Positions 24,224 to 34,609 of a stretch of 64,000 bases of DNA are shown in pieces. How positions within the stretch are numbered: the first letter of the stretch is position 1; the number at the start of each line of letters is the position of its first letter. The notes under the pieces were generated by a model, which was not told the DNA's origin, made no database searches, and saw only the letters and a program-made list of their open reading frames with translations. Both the position numbers and the translations under genes were made by a program. Origin of the DNA: an uncultured Lachnospiraceae bacterium. Its GTDB lineage: Bacteria; Bacillota; Clostridia; Lachnospirales; Lachnospiraceae. Location of the stretch: positions 1 through 64,000 of the forward strand of contig URRQ01000006.1 of NCBI GenBank assembly GCA_900550235.1. The letters are read 5' to 3'.

Positions 24224-25366
24224 TTACTCATCTTTAGATAATTCTTCGATTGCTTTGATCGCAATCTCAACTTCTTCATCCGTGTTGAAATGAGAAAAAC
24301 TAAATCTCACCGCCCCTTGTTCCACCGTTCCAAGCGCTTTGTGCATAAGCGGCGCACAATGAGCACCTGGACGCGTTGAAATATCATATGTCATAAGGAG
24401 TTCATCACTCACTTCAGAAGAATCATAATCCCCAATATTCAGAGCAACAATCGGACAACGTCTTTTCGTTTGGAAATCTCCATACACTTTCACTCCCGGA
24501 ATATCCTTTACTCCGTTATAAAATTTCCACATCATGTCCAATTCTTTTTCACGCAATTTGTCGATTCCATTTTCCACAATATAACCGACCCCGGCTCCAA
24601 GTCCTGCAATTCCATGGCCATTTAGCGTTCCCGCTTCTAGTGCAGTAGGCATTTCTTTCGGGTGATGTGTGTTGTAAGTATCAACTCCGCTTCCTCCGCA
24701 TTTTAACGGTTTCACCGAAAGTCCACTACGAACATACATGCCTCCCGTTCCCTGTGGTCCCAAAAGTCCTTTGTGTCCCGTAAAGCAGAGAATATCAATC
24801 TGCATGTCCTGTACATCGATTTCATACACTCCGGCAGTCTGCGATGCATCTACGATAAATAAAAGACCATGCTTTTTCGCAATCTCTCCAACTCGTTTCA
24901 CATCGATCATATTACCGGTAAGATTTGAGCCGTTTGTACAAACAATTGCTTTTGTATTCGGTCGAATCTCTTTTTCAAAATCATCATAACAGATCATTCC
25001 CGTCTCATCTGCAGGAAGAATTGTAACTTCCACGCCATGATCAGCTAAATCATACAATGGTCTGAGCACCGAATTGTGCTCCATCTCTGTGGTAATCACA
25101 TGATCTCCGGCTTCGATTGTTCCCCGAATTGCCGTATTCAAACTTTCTGTAGAATTGCTGGTAAAAACAATCTGTTTCGGGCTCTCTGCGTGAAAAAAGT
25201 TTGCAAGCTCTTCTCTCGTTCCGTAAATTGTACGAGATGCATCTAACGATGCCGCATGCGCTCCTCTTCCAGCATTCCCCATGGAGTGCATCGCTGCTGA
25301 TACCGCTTCGATCACACATTCCGGCTTGTGCATTGTTGTTGCAGCATTATCCATATATATCATCAT
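24224..25366 (-). CDS. Cysteine desulfurase / selenocysteine lyase family
   Basis: The 380-residue PLP enzyme belongs to class V aminotransferase-like desulfurases. The lysine that binds PLP lies in FTGHKGLLGPQG (about residue 195), and a catalytic cysteine occurs in RPGAHCAPLMHKA (about residue 339). In this selenium context it probably mobilises Se from selenocysteine or supplies selenide for SelD; cysteine desulfurase activity cannot be excluded. GAGGATGAT precedes the ATG. It heads a four-gene operon with yedE, the tusA-like gene and DUF3343, and lies after the lysR terminator. Confidence 0.88.
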   Translation of the reverse strand: MMIYMDNAATTMHKPECVIEAVSAAMHSMGNAGRGAHAASLDASRTIYGTREELANFFHAESPKQIVFTSNSTESLNTAIRGTIEAGDHVITTEMEHNSVLRPLYDLADHGVEVTILPADETGMICYDDFEKEIRPNTKAIVCTNGSNLTGNMIDVKRVGEIAKKHGLLFIVDASQTAGVYEIDVQDMQIDILCFTGHKGLLGPQGTGGMYVRSGLSVKPLKCGGSGVDTYNTHHPKEMPTALEAGTLNGHGIAGLGAGVGYIVENGIDKLREKELDMMWKFYNGVKDIPGVKVYGDFQTKRRCPIVALNIGDYDSSEVSDELLMTYDISTRPGAHCAPLMHKALGTVEQGAVRFSFSHFNTDEEVEIAIKAIEELSKDE

Positions 25367-25445
25367 ATCATCCTCTCATTTTCATCAATATTCCCATTAC
25401 AATTGTACTCTTCTTATGACTTAGAGTCTAATTGAAAATCTTTAT

Positions 25446-25482
25446 AAAAAGAACCTGTCTATAGATTTTTCCTATAAACAGG
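25446..25482 (-). terminator. Terminator after the lysR gene
   Basis: Reading leftward, CCTGTTTATAG pairs with CTATAGACAGG around a short loop and is followed by TTCTTTTT. It separates the yedF-selD-selA-selB-lysR block from csd. Confidence 0.8.
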
Positions 25483-25491
25483 CCCTTGTTT

Positions 25492-26394
25492 TTATTCACA
25501 ATATACTTCTCTTACCGTACGAATAAATCGTTCCGTCGCCCCCGACAAACGAATACCTTTATTGTAAACGATGTTAATGTTTCTCACTCGATCGCCTGCC
25601 GGCAGATCAAACCCCAACAACAAACCGTTTTCAATATCCTTTTGCGCCGCAAGTCGAGAAATAATAGATACGCCCATCCCATTTTCAACAGAACGTTTGA
25701 TTGCTTCTTGATTCTCAATACTTGCCACCACATTTAATGAAGAAATGTCAATCCCACTCTTGCGCAGCTGCTTCTCTGCTTCTTTTCGTGTTCCGGATCC
25801 TTCTTCCCGCATGATAAGCGGCTCGTCCGCAATCCATTTTGTGATCATTCCATCTTCACGAAACTTCCTATACCGCTCGTTGTTTGGTGTAATTATAATC
25901 AGTTCATCCTCATAAAACGGAATATACACACAATGTTTCTTTTCCAAAACAGTTCCGGTAAGTCCGACATCTATTGTCCGATTCAACACCTGCTCTACAA
26001 CCTGTGTACTGTCTGCTTCGCTGATTCTAAACTGCTCTTTCGGATATTTCTCATTAAATCTTGCCAAAATCTGTGGCAAAAGATATTGAGCCGGTACTGT
26101 AGAAGCTGCAATTGTAATACATTGCTGTTCGTGTTCTTTGTCTCCATGAAACGCATCTTCGATTTTATGCTCTAAATCTACCATTTGTTTTGCATAATCA
26201 TATAACTTTTTCCCATCTTCGGAAAGATCCACTTCTTTTGTGTTCCTCACAAACAGTCTTGCATCCAGTTCTTTTTCCAAAGAAGATATATGTGCGCTTA
26301 CAGTTGGCTGTGTAAGAAAAAGTTCTTTCGCAGCTTTCGAAAAGCTCCTTCTTTCTGAAACGCGTACAAACGCTTCTAACTGTTTTAAGTTCAT
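25492..26394 (-). CDS. LysR-family regulator (selenium-associated)
   Basis: A 300-residue protein with an N-terminal LysR helix-turn-helix (residues about 3-60: RRSFSKAAKELFLTQPTVSAHI pattern) and a substrate-binding C-terminal domain. It starts at base 26394, the last base of selB, so the stop and start overlap. LysR proteins of this group accompany Sec genes, but the effector is unknown. It may control the csd-yedE operon, which lies just beyond its terminator. Confidence 0.88.
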   Translation of the reverse strand: MNLKQLEAFVRVSERRSFSKAAKELFLTQPTVSAHISSLEKELDARLFVRNTKEVDLSEDGKKLYDYAKQMVDLEHKIEDAFHGDKEHEQQCITIAASTVPAQYLLPQILARFNEKYPKEQFRISEADSTQVVEQVLNRTIDVGLTGTVLEKKHCVYIPFYEDELIIITPNNERYRKFREDGMITKWIADEPLIMREEGSGTRKEAEKQLRKSGIDISSLNVVASIENQEAIKRSVENGMGVSIISRLAAQKDIENGLLLGFDLPAGDRVRNINIVYNKGIRLSGATERFIRTVREVYCE

Positions 26395-28307
26395 TAGTAC
26401 GCTACCCTTTCACTTTCTGTTCCATTTCTTTTCGTAACTTTGATACTATCCATATATTCTACGATCAGTTTGGCATTCTTTCGACTCGTCTCAAGAGCAT
26501 CGCGGATTTCTCCCATAGTGATCAAATCTTTTTGACTCAATAGCCCTTGTATGATTTTTTTGGAATTTTCGATATAAGGAGTCAATGTGTACAACTCTTC
26601 TCCTAATTTGATGATTTTTCCTTCCTCCATAAGCAAAAGAAGGATATCATCTATTACATCACTCTCAATTCCGCCCATATCAACTTCTGATAATTTAGGG
26701 AAATCCAATTGAGCCGTTTCAAACACTTCAAGAAGTTTCTTTTCCGTCTTCTCATAAAGTGCATCTTTTTTGATCTCATGACTCGGCAAACTCAAAAATT
26801 CATTATGCCTTTTAATCACTCCCTCTTCCACAAGATTATCAATATACAGATCGAACACCGTCGGTTTCACCTTTTTCAAAAACGTATTGTGAATTTCTGC
26901 TTTTTGCATACCATATCGATATGGATGTTTTTCATGATAATCCGAGAGTTTTTCCACCAATTCCGTTTGAAATGCTTTGTCATTTGACGAATGCCATGTA
27001 TAACTGTCTTTCTTCATATGAAAAACTTTTATCATTCCCTGAGTTTCAAGAGACGTTACGTCTTCTGTCACTTCTTCTAAAGAAAGAGCTGTAATCTTCG
27101 CAAGTTCTGCTACCGTCATCATGGAATCTTTACAGTTATGGATATGCATCTCAATGATGTCTTCCGAAGAGCCGGATTCCTTTCTCTTCAATTCCTCGAT
27201 CGTCTCTTGCTGAAAACGCTTTTTCTTTGTCGGATTCGGCTCAAGCACAACTCCTCCACCGATGGTTTCCATCGGAGAATAGAATCGGACAATAAACTTA
27301 TCCCCTCTTCGAAGCGCAATTTCTTCCTCCAGACGAAGTTGTACATAACCGCTCTCTCCCGGACCGATTTCCTCCTTATCGAGAAGGACAGCACGACAAA
27401 GCACTTCACTTGTTCCCGTAAACAAATGCAGCCTCGAATGATTTGTCAAGATACGCATGGAAGACGGTAAAATATTCATCTTCACATCAAGCATCATCGT
27501 ATTCTTCATATTGTTTGGCGGAGCCAGCACACAACCTCTCTTAATCTCACTTTTCTTAATATTGGAAAGATTGATTGCTACACGCTGTCCCGCATAGCAT
27601 CTCTCTACCGGTTGCCCGTGTACCTGAATACTTCGAATCTTACACTCTTTCCCAATCGGATACATTTCTAGCGTATCTTCTTTTGTAATGCTTCCTGCAA
27701 GAAGCGTTCCCGTGATGACCGTTCCGAATCCGGACATGCTGAACGCACGGTCAATCGGGAGTCGCGGAATGGTGTTTGTATCTTTCTGCACCACCTCGTC
27801 TGAAGTCAGATGCTCAATCATATCTTTCAGTTCTTCAATTCCCTGGCCTGTGGCTGCCGAAACCTTCATGACAGGAGCGTCCTCAAGGAATGTGCCTTCC
27901 AGCTCTTCCTTCACTTCTTCTTCCACAAGTTCTAGCCACTCTTCATCCACAATATCACATTTATTCAGAACGATAATACTCTTTTCAATTCCCAGAAGTC
28001 CGAGAATGTCCACATGCTCCCTCGTCTGCGGCATGATTCCTTCATCCGCAGCGATCACGAGCATAACAAGATCCATGCCTACGACACCTGCAACCATATT
28101 GTTGATAAATTTTTCATGTCCCGGAACATCTATGATTCCAACTCGATCTCCACTTTTCAAATCAAAATATGTAAAACCAAGATCAATTGTGATTCCTCGT
28201 CTCTGTTCTTCTTCCCATCGATCTGTATTTCGTCCTGTCAAAGCTTTGATCAGCGTTGTTTTTCCGTGGTCAATATGACCCGCGGTACCAATGATGATAT
28301 TTTTCAT
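26394..28307 (-). CDS. selB: SelB, Sec-specific elongation factor
   Basis: The 637-residue GTPase delivers Sec-tRNA to UGA codons by binding SECIS RNA. The N-terminal part has G-domain motifs [19 protein letters not shown] and NKCD. EF-Tu-like domains II-III follow, then winged-helix repeats in the C-terminal third as in bacterial SelB, which bind the mRNA hairpin. Length agrees with the family. It lies between selA and lysR in one operon. Confidence 0.97.
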   Translation of the reverse strand: MKNIIIGTAGHIDHGKTTLIKALTGRNTDRWEEEQRRGITIDLGFTYFDLKSGDRVGIIDVPGHEKFINNMVAGVVGMDLVMLVIAADEGIMPQTREHVDILGLLGIEKSIIVLNKCDIVDEEWLELVEEEVKEELEGTFLEDAPVMKVSAATGQGIEELKDMIEHLTSDEVVQKDTNTIPRLPIDRAFSMSGFGTVITGTLLAGSITKEDTLEMYPIGKECKIRSIQVHGQPVERCYAGQRVAINLSNIKKSEIKRGCVLAPPNNMKNTMMLDVKMNILPSSMRILTNHSRLHLFTGTSEVLCRAVLLDKEEIGPGESGYVQLRLEEEIALRRGDKFIVRFYSPMETIGGGVVLEPNPTKKKRFQQETIEELKRKESGSSEDIIEMHIHNCKDSMMTVAELAKITALSLEEVTEDVTSLETQGMIKVFHMKKDSYTWHSSNDKAFQTELVEKLSDYHEKHPYRYGMQKAEIHNTFLKKVKPTVFDLYIDNLVEEGVIKRHNEFLSLPSHEIKKDALYEKTEKKLLEVFETAQLDFPKLSEVDMGGIESDVIDDILLLLMEEGKIIKLGEELYTLTPYIENSKKIIQGLLSQKDLITMGEIRDALETSRKNAKLIVEYMDSIKVTKRNGTESERVAY

Positions 28308-28325
28308 ATCTGATAGCCTTTCTAT

Positions 28326-29750
28326 TTATCTTCTAATCAGGCAGTTTTCTTCAAAAACGTCATATTCTTTTAACTGCTTCACAATCGTCTTAAAGAATCT
28401 GCGTTCTACTGTGCGTACATCCATCACAACTTTGTCATTTGTTGTTCTTGGTATAATCGGAACCGGAAGATGACGCATTCTTTCTTCCAGTTCTGCCGTC
28501 GAAATAGCTGACGGCTTCACCGTAACTGACATACTCGGAATCCTCTCCAATGGAAGCGAGCCTCCTCCGATCTGAGATTCGCATGCTTCCACGCGGATAT
28601 CCGCTGCGAATTTCTCCGCTTTCAGCATACGCGAAAGCGTTCTCGCCTTTTTCGTTACTTCTTCCAAAGATTCCGTAATCATACGAAGTACAGGAATATT
28701 CTGAATCGCCTTCTCTTCAGACAGATATTCACGCAATACCACATCCAACGTTGTCGCCGTAAATTTGTCGATACGAAGCGCTCTCGTAAGCTGATTCTTC
28801 TTCATACGGTCAATGTATTTCTTTTTCCCGATGATGATTCCCGCCTGCGGCCCTCCAAGCAATTTATCTCCACTAAAGCATACGACATCTGCCCCAGCTT
28901 GAATAGACTCCTGCACCGTCGGTTCATGTTCCAATCCGTATTTCGCAAGATCAATAAGCACGCCGCTTCCCAAATCTTCCACAACCGGGATATCGTACTT
29001 TTCTCCGAGAGGGACAAGTTCTGCAATCGGAACCGTGTCCGTAAACCCTACAATACGGTAATTGCTCGTATGTACCTTAAGAAGCGCGCTTGTCTCTTCT
29101 GTAATCGCATCCTCATAGTCCGTAAAATGTGTCTTATTCGTCGTTCCGACTTCCACCAGCTTCGCTCCGCTTTGTTCCATCACATCCGGAACCCGGAATT
29201 TTCCACCGATTTCCACAAGTTCCCCACGGGATACAACTACTTCTTTCCCTTTTCCAAGCGTACTTAAAATCAGCATGACAGAAGCCGCATTATTGTTGAC
29301 TGCCATGGCAGCCTCAGCTCCCGTAATCTTACACAAAATTTCTTCAAAATGGGAATAACGCTCACCGCGTTTCCCACCTTCCAAATCATACTCCAGATTC
29401 GAGTATCCCGTCGCAACGGATGTGACATACTCCATATGTTCCTGACTGATCGGAGCCCTTCCGAGATTTGTATGAAGAATCGTTCCCGATCCATTGATTA
29501 CCGGACGCATATCCGGTCTATGTATCTGCGCTACATGACGCACGATATCCGGTACAAGATTCTCGATGCGTCTTCTTGCTTCCTCTTCTTTTTCACAAGA
29601 CTTGATAAAATCCCGAAGCGCTTCCATCTCTTCTCGGATTCCTTCCACTACCATCTCTCTTCCATAAAGGCAGATGGCATTTTTAATATGTTCCTCTTCC
29701 AAAAGAACGTCCACTTTTGGTATGTTTCTAAATAACATGTTCTTATTCAT
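28326..29750 (-). CDS. selA: SelA, L-seryl-tRNA(Sec) selenium transferase
   Basis: The 474-residue PLP enzyme converts seryl-tRNA(Sec) to selenocysteyl-tRNA using selenophosphate. The PLP lysine is in SGDKLLGGPQAG (about residue 295). The N-terminal region binds the tRNA. Length and organisation match bacterial SelA. An AGGA motif precedes the ATG. It is 12 bp downstream of selD and followed by selB. Confidence 0.97.
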   Translation of the reverse strand: MNKNMLFRNIPKVDVLLEEEHIKNAICLYGREMVVEGIREEMEALRDFIKSCEKEEEARRRIENLVPDIVRHVAQIHRPDMRPVINGSGTILHTNLGRAPISQEHMEYVTSVATGYSNLEYDLEGGKRGERYSHFEEILCKITGAEAAMAVNNNAASVMLILSTLGKGKEVVVSRGELVEIGGKFRVPDVMEQSGAKLVEVGTTNKTHFTDYEDAITEETSALLKVHTSNYRIVGFTDTVPIAELVPLGEKYDIPVVEDLGSGVLIDLAKYGLEHEPTVQESIQAGADVVCFSGDKLLGGPQAGIIIGKKKYIDRMKKNQLTRALRIDKFTATTLDVVLREYLSEEKAIQNIPVLRMITESLEEVTKKARTLSRMLKAEKFAADIRVEACESQIGGGSLPLERIPSMSVTVKPSAISTAELEERMRHLPVPIIPRTTNDKVVMDVRTVERRFFKTIVKQLKEYDVFEENCLIRR

Positions 29751-29762
29751 TTTGGTTCCTGT

Positions 29763-30803
29763 TTATCTCAGGCGAATAAGTTTATCGCCCTTTTCTACTA
29801 CCTTTCCAATGATGGATACTTTCGTCTCCATCTTCTTTTCTTCAAATTCTTTCATGATATCATCTACTTCCTCAGCCGGAACACTAATAAGCAGTCCTCC
29901 AGACGTCTGTGGATCATACAGAAGGTCCACAAAATGTTCCTCCACTTGAGTCATATCAACCTGATGACAAGAATATCCGCGGTTCTTGTAAGCCCCTGCC
30001 GGAACAAGTCCCATTTTCGCATAGGAAATCGCATCCCGGATATACGCAATATCATTGACATGAATTTCAAAAGTCACATCACTTGCAACCGCCATCTCCA
30101 CACAGTGCCCCAAAAGTCCAAAGCCTGTGATATCCGTACACGCAGTTACATTATGATTTTCCACAACTTCTTTCGCTTTCTTGTTCAAGGATGCCATGGA
30201 GATCGTCACTTCTTTGATCGCTTCTTCCGAAGCCATCTCTGCTTTGATTGCCGTATTTACAATACCATTTCCAATCTGCTTTGTAAGAATCAACACATCT
30301 CCCGGCTTACAACCGTAGTTTTTAAAAATCTTATCCGGATGTACAAAACCGGATACGCAAAGTCCGTACTTCGGTTCGTCATCCTGCACGGAATGTCCTC
30401 CCACGAGAACAGCTCCTGCTTCTTTTACCTTTGCAGCACCGCCTGCTAAAATCTCTCCAAGAATCGCCGGATCCAGACAATTTGGAAATCCAACAATATT
30501 AAGCGCAATCTTTGGTTCGCCACCCATCGCATATACATCGCTCAAAGAATTGGCTGCTGCAATCTGTCCAAACATATAGGGATCGTCCACAATCGGAGTG
30601 AAGAAGTCGACTGTCTGAATCATTGCAATGTCATCCGTCACTTTGTAAATCGCTGCATCGTCTGATGTTTCGATACCAACCAAAAGGTTGTCATCCTGGA
30701 ATTTTGGCAGCTTACCCAGTACCTGGGCAAGGGTCTCAGGACCTATTTTAGCGGCTCACCCTGCAGCTTTTGTCATCTGTGTTAATTTGATATCTGATTT
30801 CAT
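29763..30803 (-). CDS. selD: SelD, selenophosphate synthetase (Sec-containing)
   Basis: Reading through the in-frame TGA at 30756-30758 gives 346 residues with Sec16 in TKAAG-U-AAKIGP. This is the catalytic site of SelD, which has Cys or Sec here; the next Lys is the conserved catalytic lysine. SelD makes selenophosphate from selenide and ATP. Calling the start at the ORF at 30683 would delete the active site. The ATG at 30803 follows a GGAGAG-type site. Having Sec in SelD makes it dependent on its own product for synthesis. It lies between yedF and selA. Confidence 0.95.
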
Positions 30804-30832
30804 ATTCGTTTCCTCTCTCCTCTCTTCCAATA

Positions 30833-31435
30833 TTAAGGTTGGATAATTTTTGTTGCACCGGCCATTGTCTCTACGATGCTGTACATATTGGTTACTGTTC
30901 CTACTGAAAGCTTGTCTGTCAGTCCGTAATAGTTCAGACATGTTCCGCAAGTCATAATCTCAACGCCCTGCGCTTCCAGATGTTTTAAATCTTCCAGAGA
31001 ATCAGAGCCTTCCGCAGTAAGTGTTGCTCCGCCATTGTAGAAAAGCATTGCCTTCGGAAGCTTGTCTAACTGTGTCACTGCGAAAATAAATCCCTTGATC
31101 AAAACTTTTCCAAGTTCATCGTTGCCTGCGCCCATGCGGTCGGAAGCGATTACAACAACTGTGTTGTCCCTCTTATCCGGTGTGCAGCTTGCCTCTTCTT
31201 CTGATGGCACGATCGCTCCGTTCATCTGGATCGTAACCTTGAATTCCTTCTCTGCCACTTTCTCAGACGTTACAACACCACCTTCGCTTGTTGCCATCTT
31301 TGTCACATTCTGTACCGCGATTTCGTTGTCCACCAGCACTTCGATCACTTCAGGCCCTGTAATCTCCTGCATCGCTTTTTTTGTCTTAATTACCGGGATT
31401 GGGCAATTGTCGCCCATTGCATTTACTGTTACCAT
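30833..31435 (-). CDS. yedF: YedF, selenium-metabolism sulfurtransferase-like protein
   Basis: A 200-residue, two-part protein: an N-terminal TusA-like domain with NCPIPVIKTKKAM (Cys about residue 11), then a DsrE-like domain from about residue 90 with MLFYNGGATLTAEGS and TCGTCLNYYG. This combination is typical of YedF near selD. The second of two adjacent ATG codons (31435) is favoured because the AAAGGTG site is then spaced 8 nt. It is the first gene of the selD-selA-selB operon. Role: probably selenium delivery to SelD. Confidence 0.88.
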   Translation of the reverse strand: MVTVNAMGDNCPIPVIKTKKAMQEITGPEVIEVLVDNEIAVQNVTKMATSEGGVVTSEKVAEKEFKVTIQMNGAIVPSEEEASCTPDKRDNTVVVIASDRMGAGNDELGKVLIKGFIFAVTQLDKLPKAMLFYNGGATLTAEGSDSLEDLKHLEAQGVEIMTCGTCLNYYGLTDKLSVGTVTNMYSIVETMAGATKIIQP

Positions 31436-31542
31436 GTTCATTTCACCTTTCTATCTTTCATAAATTTGGAGATCCCACCTTCCACACTTATAGAAACATT
31501 CTATCATTGTTTTGACAAAAGGTAAACCTCTTTTTCACCCAT

Positions 31543-31569
31543 AAAAAAGATTGCGCAAAATGCGCAATC
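31543..31569 (-). terminator. Terminator of the lacI-type operon
   Basis: Reading leftward, GATTGCGCA and TGCGCAATC form a perfect stem with a T-rich tail (six T). It ends the leftward transcript that includes the LacI regulator. Confidence 0.8.
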
Positions 31570-31571
31570 CC

Positions 31572-32600
31572 CTACTTTTCTCCATATTCCGCTGTACTGT
31601 CACGCACAATCAATTTCGGTTGAAAAGTAATACACTTTTTAGAGTTCACTCCGCTGTCGATCTCACTAATAATCTGCTGTACAGCCTCAACCCCCATATC
31701 ATAAACCGGCTGGTTCACACTTGTGAGTGGCACGTCTAATATTTCCGAAAAAAATATATCATCATATCCCACAAGAGACATATCTTTAGGTATCAGATAA
31801 CCATGATGTTTTAAACCATTATACACTCCATACGCTGACATATCATTAAAAGAAAATATTGCAGTTACTTTCTTTGGAAGGCCCAGAATATATTCTACCG
31901 CCTCCACTCCACTCTTTCTATCGTAATTTCCTTCATATATCAGATCCGGATCATAAGGAACCCCAAATTCTTCCAATGCTTCCTTGTATCCTTTTAATCT
32001 GTGTTGTGAATCTTCCAGCGCCGAAGGCCCTGCCACACATGCTATATTTCGATGTCCAAGTTCCAAAAGGTGTTTGGTTGCCGCATACCCTCCACTTCTG
32101 TGATTTACAATGACAGAACAGCACTCCGCTTCTTCGAGAAAACGGTCTATCATCACAAATGGAACCTTCAGTTTTTCCATCAGTTTCACACTCTCTAATG
32201 CTTTCTTCTTGTCACTATCCAAAGACATACAGAATAGAATTCCATCCACTCCTTTATCCGCCAACACCTGTATATACTCTAAATCTCTTTTATGCATATC
32301 ATTTGTATTACAAAGGATCAAATTCCATCCATTCCTTCTGCACTCGTCTTCGACTCCTTTTGCCAGATTAGAAAAGAAGACGTTACTGACATCGGAAATT
32401 ACAAGTCCGATTGTCTTTGTTCGTTTCTTTACAAGTCCTACCGCTATCTGATTCGGTCGATAGTTTAATTTCTCTACTGCATCAAATATGATGTCCTTTG
32501 TACTCTTTGGAATTTTGTAAGCTTTTCCGTTCAAAACCAAAGAAATTGTCGTTACCGAAAAGCCTGTATAGTTCGCTATATCTTTAATCGTTGTTCTCAA
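31572..32600 (-). CDS. LacI-family transcriptional regulator
   Basis: A 342-residue regulator with N-terminal LacI helix-turn-helix (residues about 1-25: TTIKDIANYTGFSVTTIS) followed by a periplasmic-binding-like effector domain. The hinge has the conserved YRPNQIA. It lies at the 3' end of the transporter operon it probably controls. The near-palindromic operator at 40541-40558 is a candidate target. The ligand is unknown; ribose- or other sugar-like ligands are common for the family. Confidence 0.92.
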   Translation of the reverse strand: MRTTIKDIANYTGFSVTTISLVLNGKAYKIPKSTKDIIFDAVEKLNYRPNQIAVGLVKKRTKTIGLVISDVSNVFFSNLAKGVEDECRRNGWNLILCNTNDMHKRDLEYIQVLADKGVDGILFCMSLDSDKKKALESVKLMEKLKVPFVMIDRFLEEAECCSVIVNHRSGGYAATKHLLELGHRNIACVAGPSALEDSQHRLKGYKEALEEFGVPYDPDLIYEGNYDRKSGVEAVEYILGLPKKVTAIFSFNDMSAYGVYNGLKHHGYLIPKDMSLVGYDDIFFSEILDVPLTSVNQPVYDMGVEAVQQIISEIDSGVNSKKCITFQPKLIVRDSTAEYGEK

Positions 32601-32645
32601 TCCGATCTACTCCATCCCATAATTTATATAATGAATTATTATACA

Positions 32646-33797
32646 TTATTTTCCAATTTTAGGGTAGCTAATATCAAAAATTCGGCATAATAATCTTATA
32701 TATTCTTTATATTTTTCTATTTCTACATATTCATTCGGTTTATGTGCCATATGCGGTTCTCCCGGCCCAAATAAAAGGACCGCCATCTCTTTGCATCTCC
32801 TGGTCAAGATAGAGGCATCCGTAAAATAATTAATTCCAATCTCTTCCGGTTTCTCCCCTTCCTGCTCCAGACACTCCTTAAAATATTTAAGCCATACATT
32901 CTCTTCCACCAGTTCTATTGCCCTACGTTCATTCAAAACCTGCACATCAAATCCAACGCGACGCCCAGATTTCACATACAACTCTTCTCCTATTTTTTCT
33001 ATTTTCTTTAAAACCATCTGTACATCCAAACCGGGAACCGTTCTGATATCCAGCAAAAATTTCGCACAATCCGGCGTCATATTCGGAGCAACCCCACCAT
33101 TTACCATTGTAACCTGAACCGTTGCGTTCCCAAGAATATCATGTTCGAACCTTTCGATCCATTCCTTCAAATGAAGAAACATTTCTATTCCATATTCTAT
33201 TGCATTACATCCCTCCCAAGGGTATGCTCCGTGACTTGTGATACCTTGAACAGAAATTTCTGTCCAAAGGCATCCCTTCTGCGCCACACCAAGGCGACAT
33301 CCCGTCGGTTCTCCAATCAACAGGAGTTCTGCTTCCGGCATAGCATTCTGTTCTAATATCTTTTCCGCTCCGATTCCGCCTTTCTCCTCATCACACGTGC
33401 CTAAAAAGTAAATTGTATTTTCCGGCTTTTTTCCACTCATCCCAATTTCTCCCAAAAGATATACCATGGCCGCAAGACCACTTTTCATATCACTTGCACC
33501 TCTCGCATATATCTTTCCCTCTTTTTCTTTCGGAATTTTCGGATCTGTATCCCACTCTTCGATTTCACCATAAGGCACTGTATCCAGATGTCCATTCCAG
33601 ATAACTGTCTGCCTGCTTTTTCCCGGAACCGTAGCCAACACATTGGCATGCCTATCATCAATATACTGTATTGTTACTTCTACATTATTTTCCTTCAGAT
33701 ATTGATAGATAAATTCCGCAATTTTACATTCATTATCTTCACCATTTATACTAGAAATAGAAAGTATTTTTTCCAATAACCACAATTCTTTTGTCAT
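32646..33797 (-). CDS. M20-family metallohydrolase (ArgE/DapE-like)
   Basis: A 383-residue zinc hydrolase with metal-site motifs: GHLDTVPYG (about residues 65-75), ARGASDMKSGLAAM and LGTCDEEKGGIGA, with a dimerisation domain in the middle. It probably removes an acyl or amino group from a small molecule, not a long peptide. GAGGAGA precedes the ATG. It is in the same operon as the ABC transporter and a second M20 enzyme, which points to a conjugated amino acid or amino sugar as substrate, but this is inference. Confidence 0.88.
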   Translation of the reverse strand: MTKELWLLEKILSISSINGEDNECKIAEFIYQYLKENNVEVTIQYIDDRHANVLATVPGKSRQTVIWNGHLDTVPYGEIEEWDTDPKIPKEKEGKIYARGASDMKSGLAAMVYLLGEIGMSGKKPENTIYFLGTCDEEKGGIGAEKILEQNAMPEAELLLIGEPTGCRLGVAQKGCLWTEISVQGITSHGAYPWEGCNAIEYGIEMFLHLKEWIERFEHDILGNATVQVTMVNGGVAPNMTPDCAKFLLDIRTVPGLDVQMVLKKIEKIGEELYVKSGRRVGFDVQVLNERRAIELVEENVWLKYFKECLEQEGEKPEEIGINYFTDASILTRRCKEMAVLLFGPGEPHMAHKPNEYVEIEKYKEYIRLLCRIFDISYPKIGK

Positions 33798-33852
33798 GCG
33801 CGTCTCCTCTTCTAAAAAGACTGCCCCATAACCAGGACAGTCGTTTTCTCCA

Positions 33853-34596
33853 TTATTTTACTAACCAGTTTAAGATTCCTTTCCAAACCTTCTTATATTC
33901 AGACCATTCACAAAACTCTGGTGGTGCCCAGTGTGGAGCACAGTCTGAGGTAAACACGGCACTTCTTCCTTTGCCATACTCTGCAAATGCAATAAACGGA
34001 TCTTCACCGACCAACACAGGAACACAAGACTCTGGTTTTGCGATGGTCTTATTATATCCGAGGACCTCTGGCCATTCTCCTTGAATCTCGTCAAGAGATT
34101 CATGAGCCTTTACCGTCACTGGACGAATTCCATCACAATGTTCCATTCTATCATCTACTGTCAACACGTCTACCGGAAGCACTTCCTGAACTGCCGTATC
34201 ATGCCATTTTCCTTTTGCATCCACACCGGAGAATGTCAAATATCCTCCAACCATTAATAGCGCTCCACCTTCCAAAACATAATCACGAATCACTTTTGTT
34301 CTGTCCGGTTTCTTGATACTCTTCGTAAATGTTTCAACCGGAAGAAGAAGTGTATTTGCTCCAATATCAGATAAAATGACACAATCGTAGTTCTTTAATT
34401 CTTCTACCGTATAAGGGAACGCTTCTGCCGCAATATGATTCGGCATAAATTCCACTTCATATCCCGCCTCTTCAAGCGCTTCCTTTAACCATTTTTCTCC
34501 CGTCTCATATGTTGACGTATAAAAACTGTCAAATCCTTTCACATGAGTTGTGTAACTCATCCATGATTCTCCTGCAAGTAGTATTTTTTTACTCAT
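33853..34596 (-). CDS. GATase1-like / ThuA-like protein
   Basis: A 247-residue protein with an alpha/beta fold: ILLAGESWMS near the start, CVILSDIGANTL around residues 70-82, and GGALLMVGGYLTFSG around 110-125. The sequence fits the 'putative glutamine amidotransferase' (GATase1-like) group, but no clear catalytic Cys-His-Glu triad was identified. AAAGGAGGA precedes the ATG. It lies between a permease and an M20 hydrolase gene. A sugar or amide modifying role is speculative. Confidence 0.75.
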   Translation of the reverse strand: MSKKILLAGESWMSYTTHVKGFDSFYTSTYETGEKWLKEALEEAGYEVEFMPNHIAAEAFPYTVEELKNYDCVILSDIGANTLLLPVETFTKSIKKPDRTKVIRDYVLEGGALLMVGGYLTFSGVDAKGKWHDTAVQEVLPVDVLTVDDRMEHCDGIRPVTVKAHESLDEIQGEWPEVLGYNKTIAKPESCVPVLVGEDPFIAFAEYGKGRSAVFTSDCAPHWAPPEFCEWSEYKKVWKGILNWLVK

Positions 34597-34609
34597 GATC
34601 TTCCTCCTT

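Noticed and set aside
30756..30950. Small gene between yedF and selD
   Set aside because: Its last 15 codons are the start of SelD before the Sec codon; the rest is a frame inside yedF.
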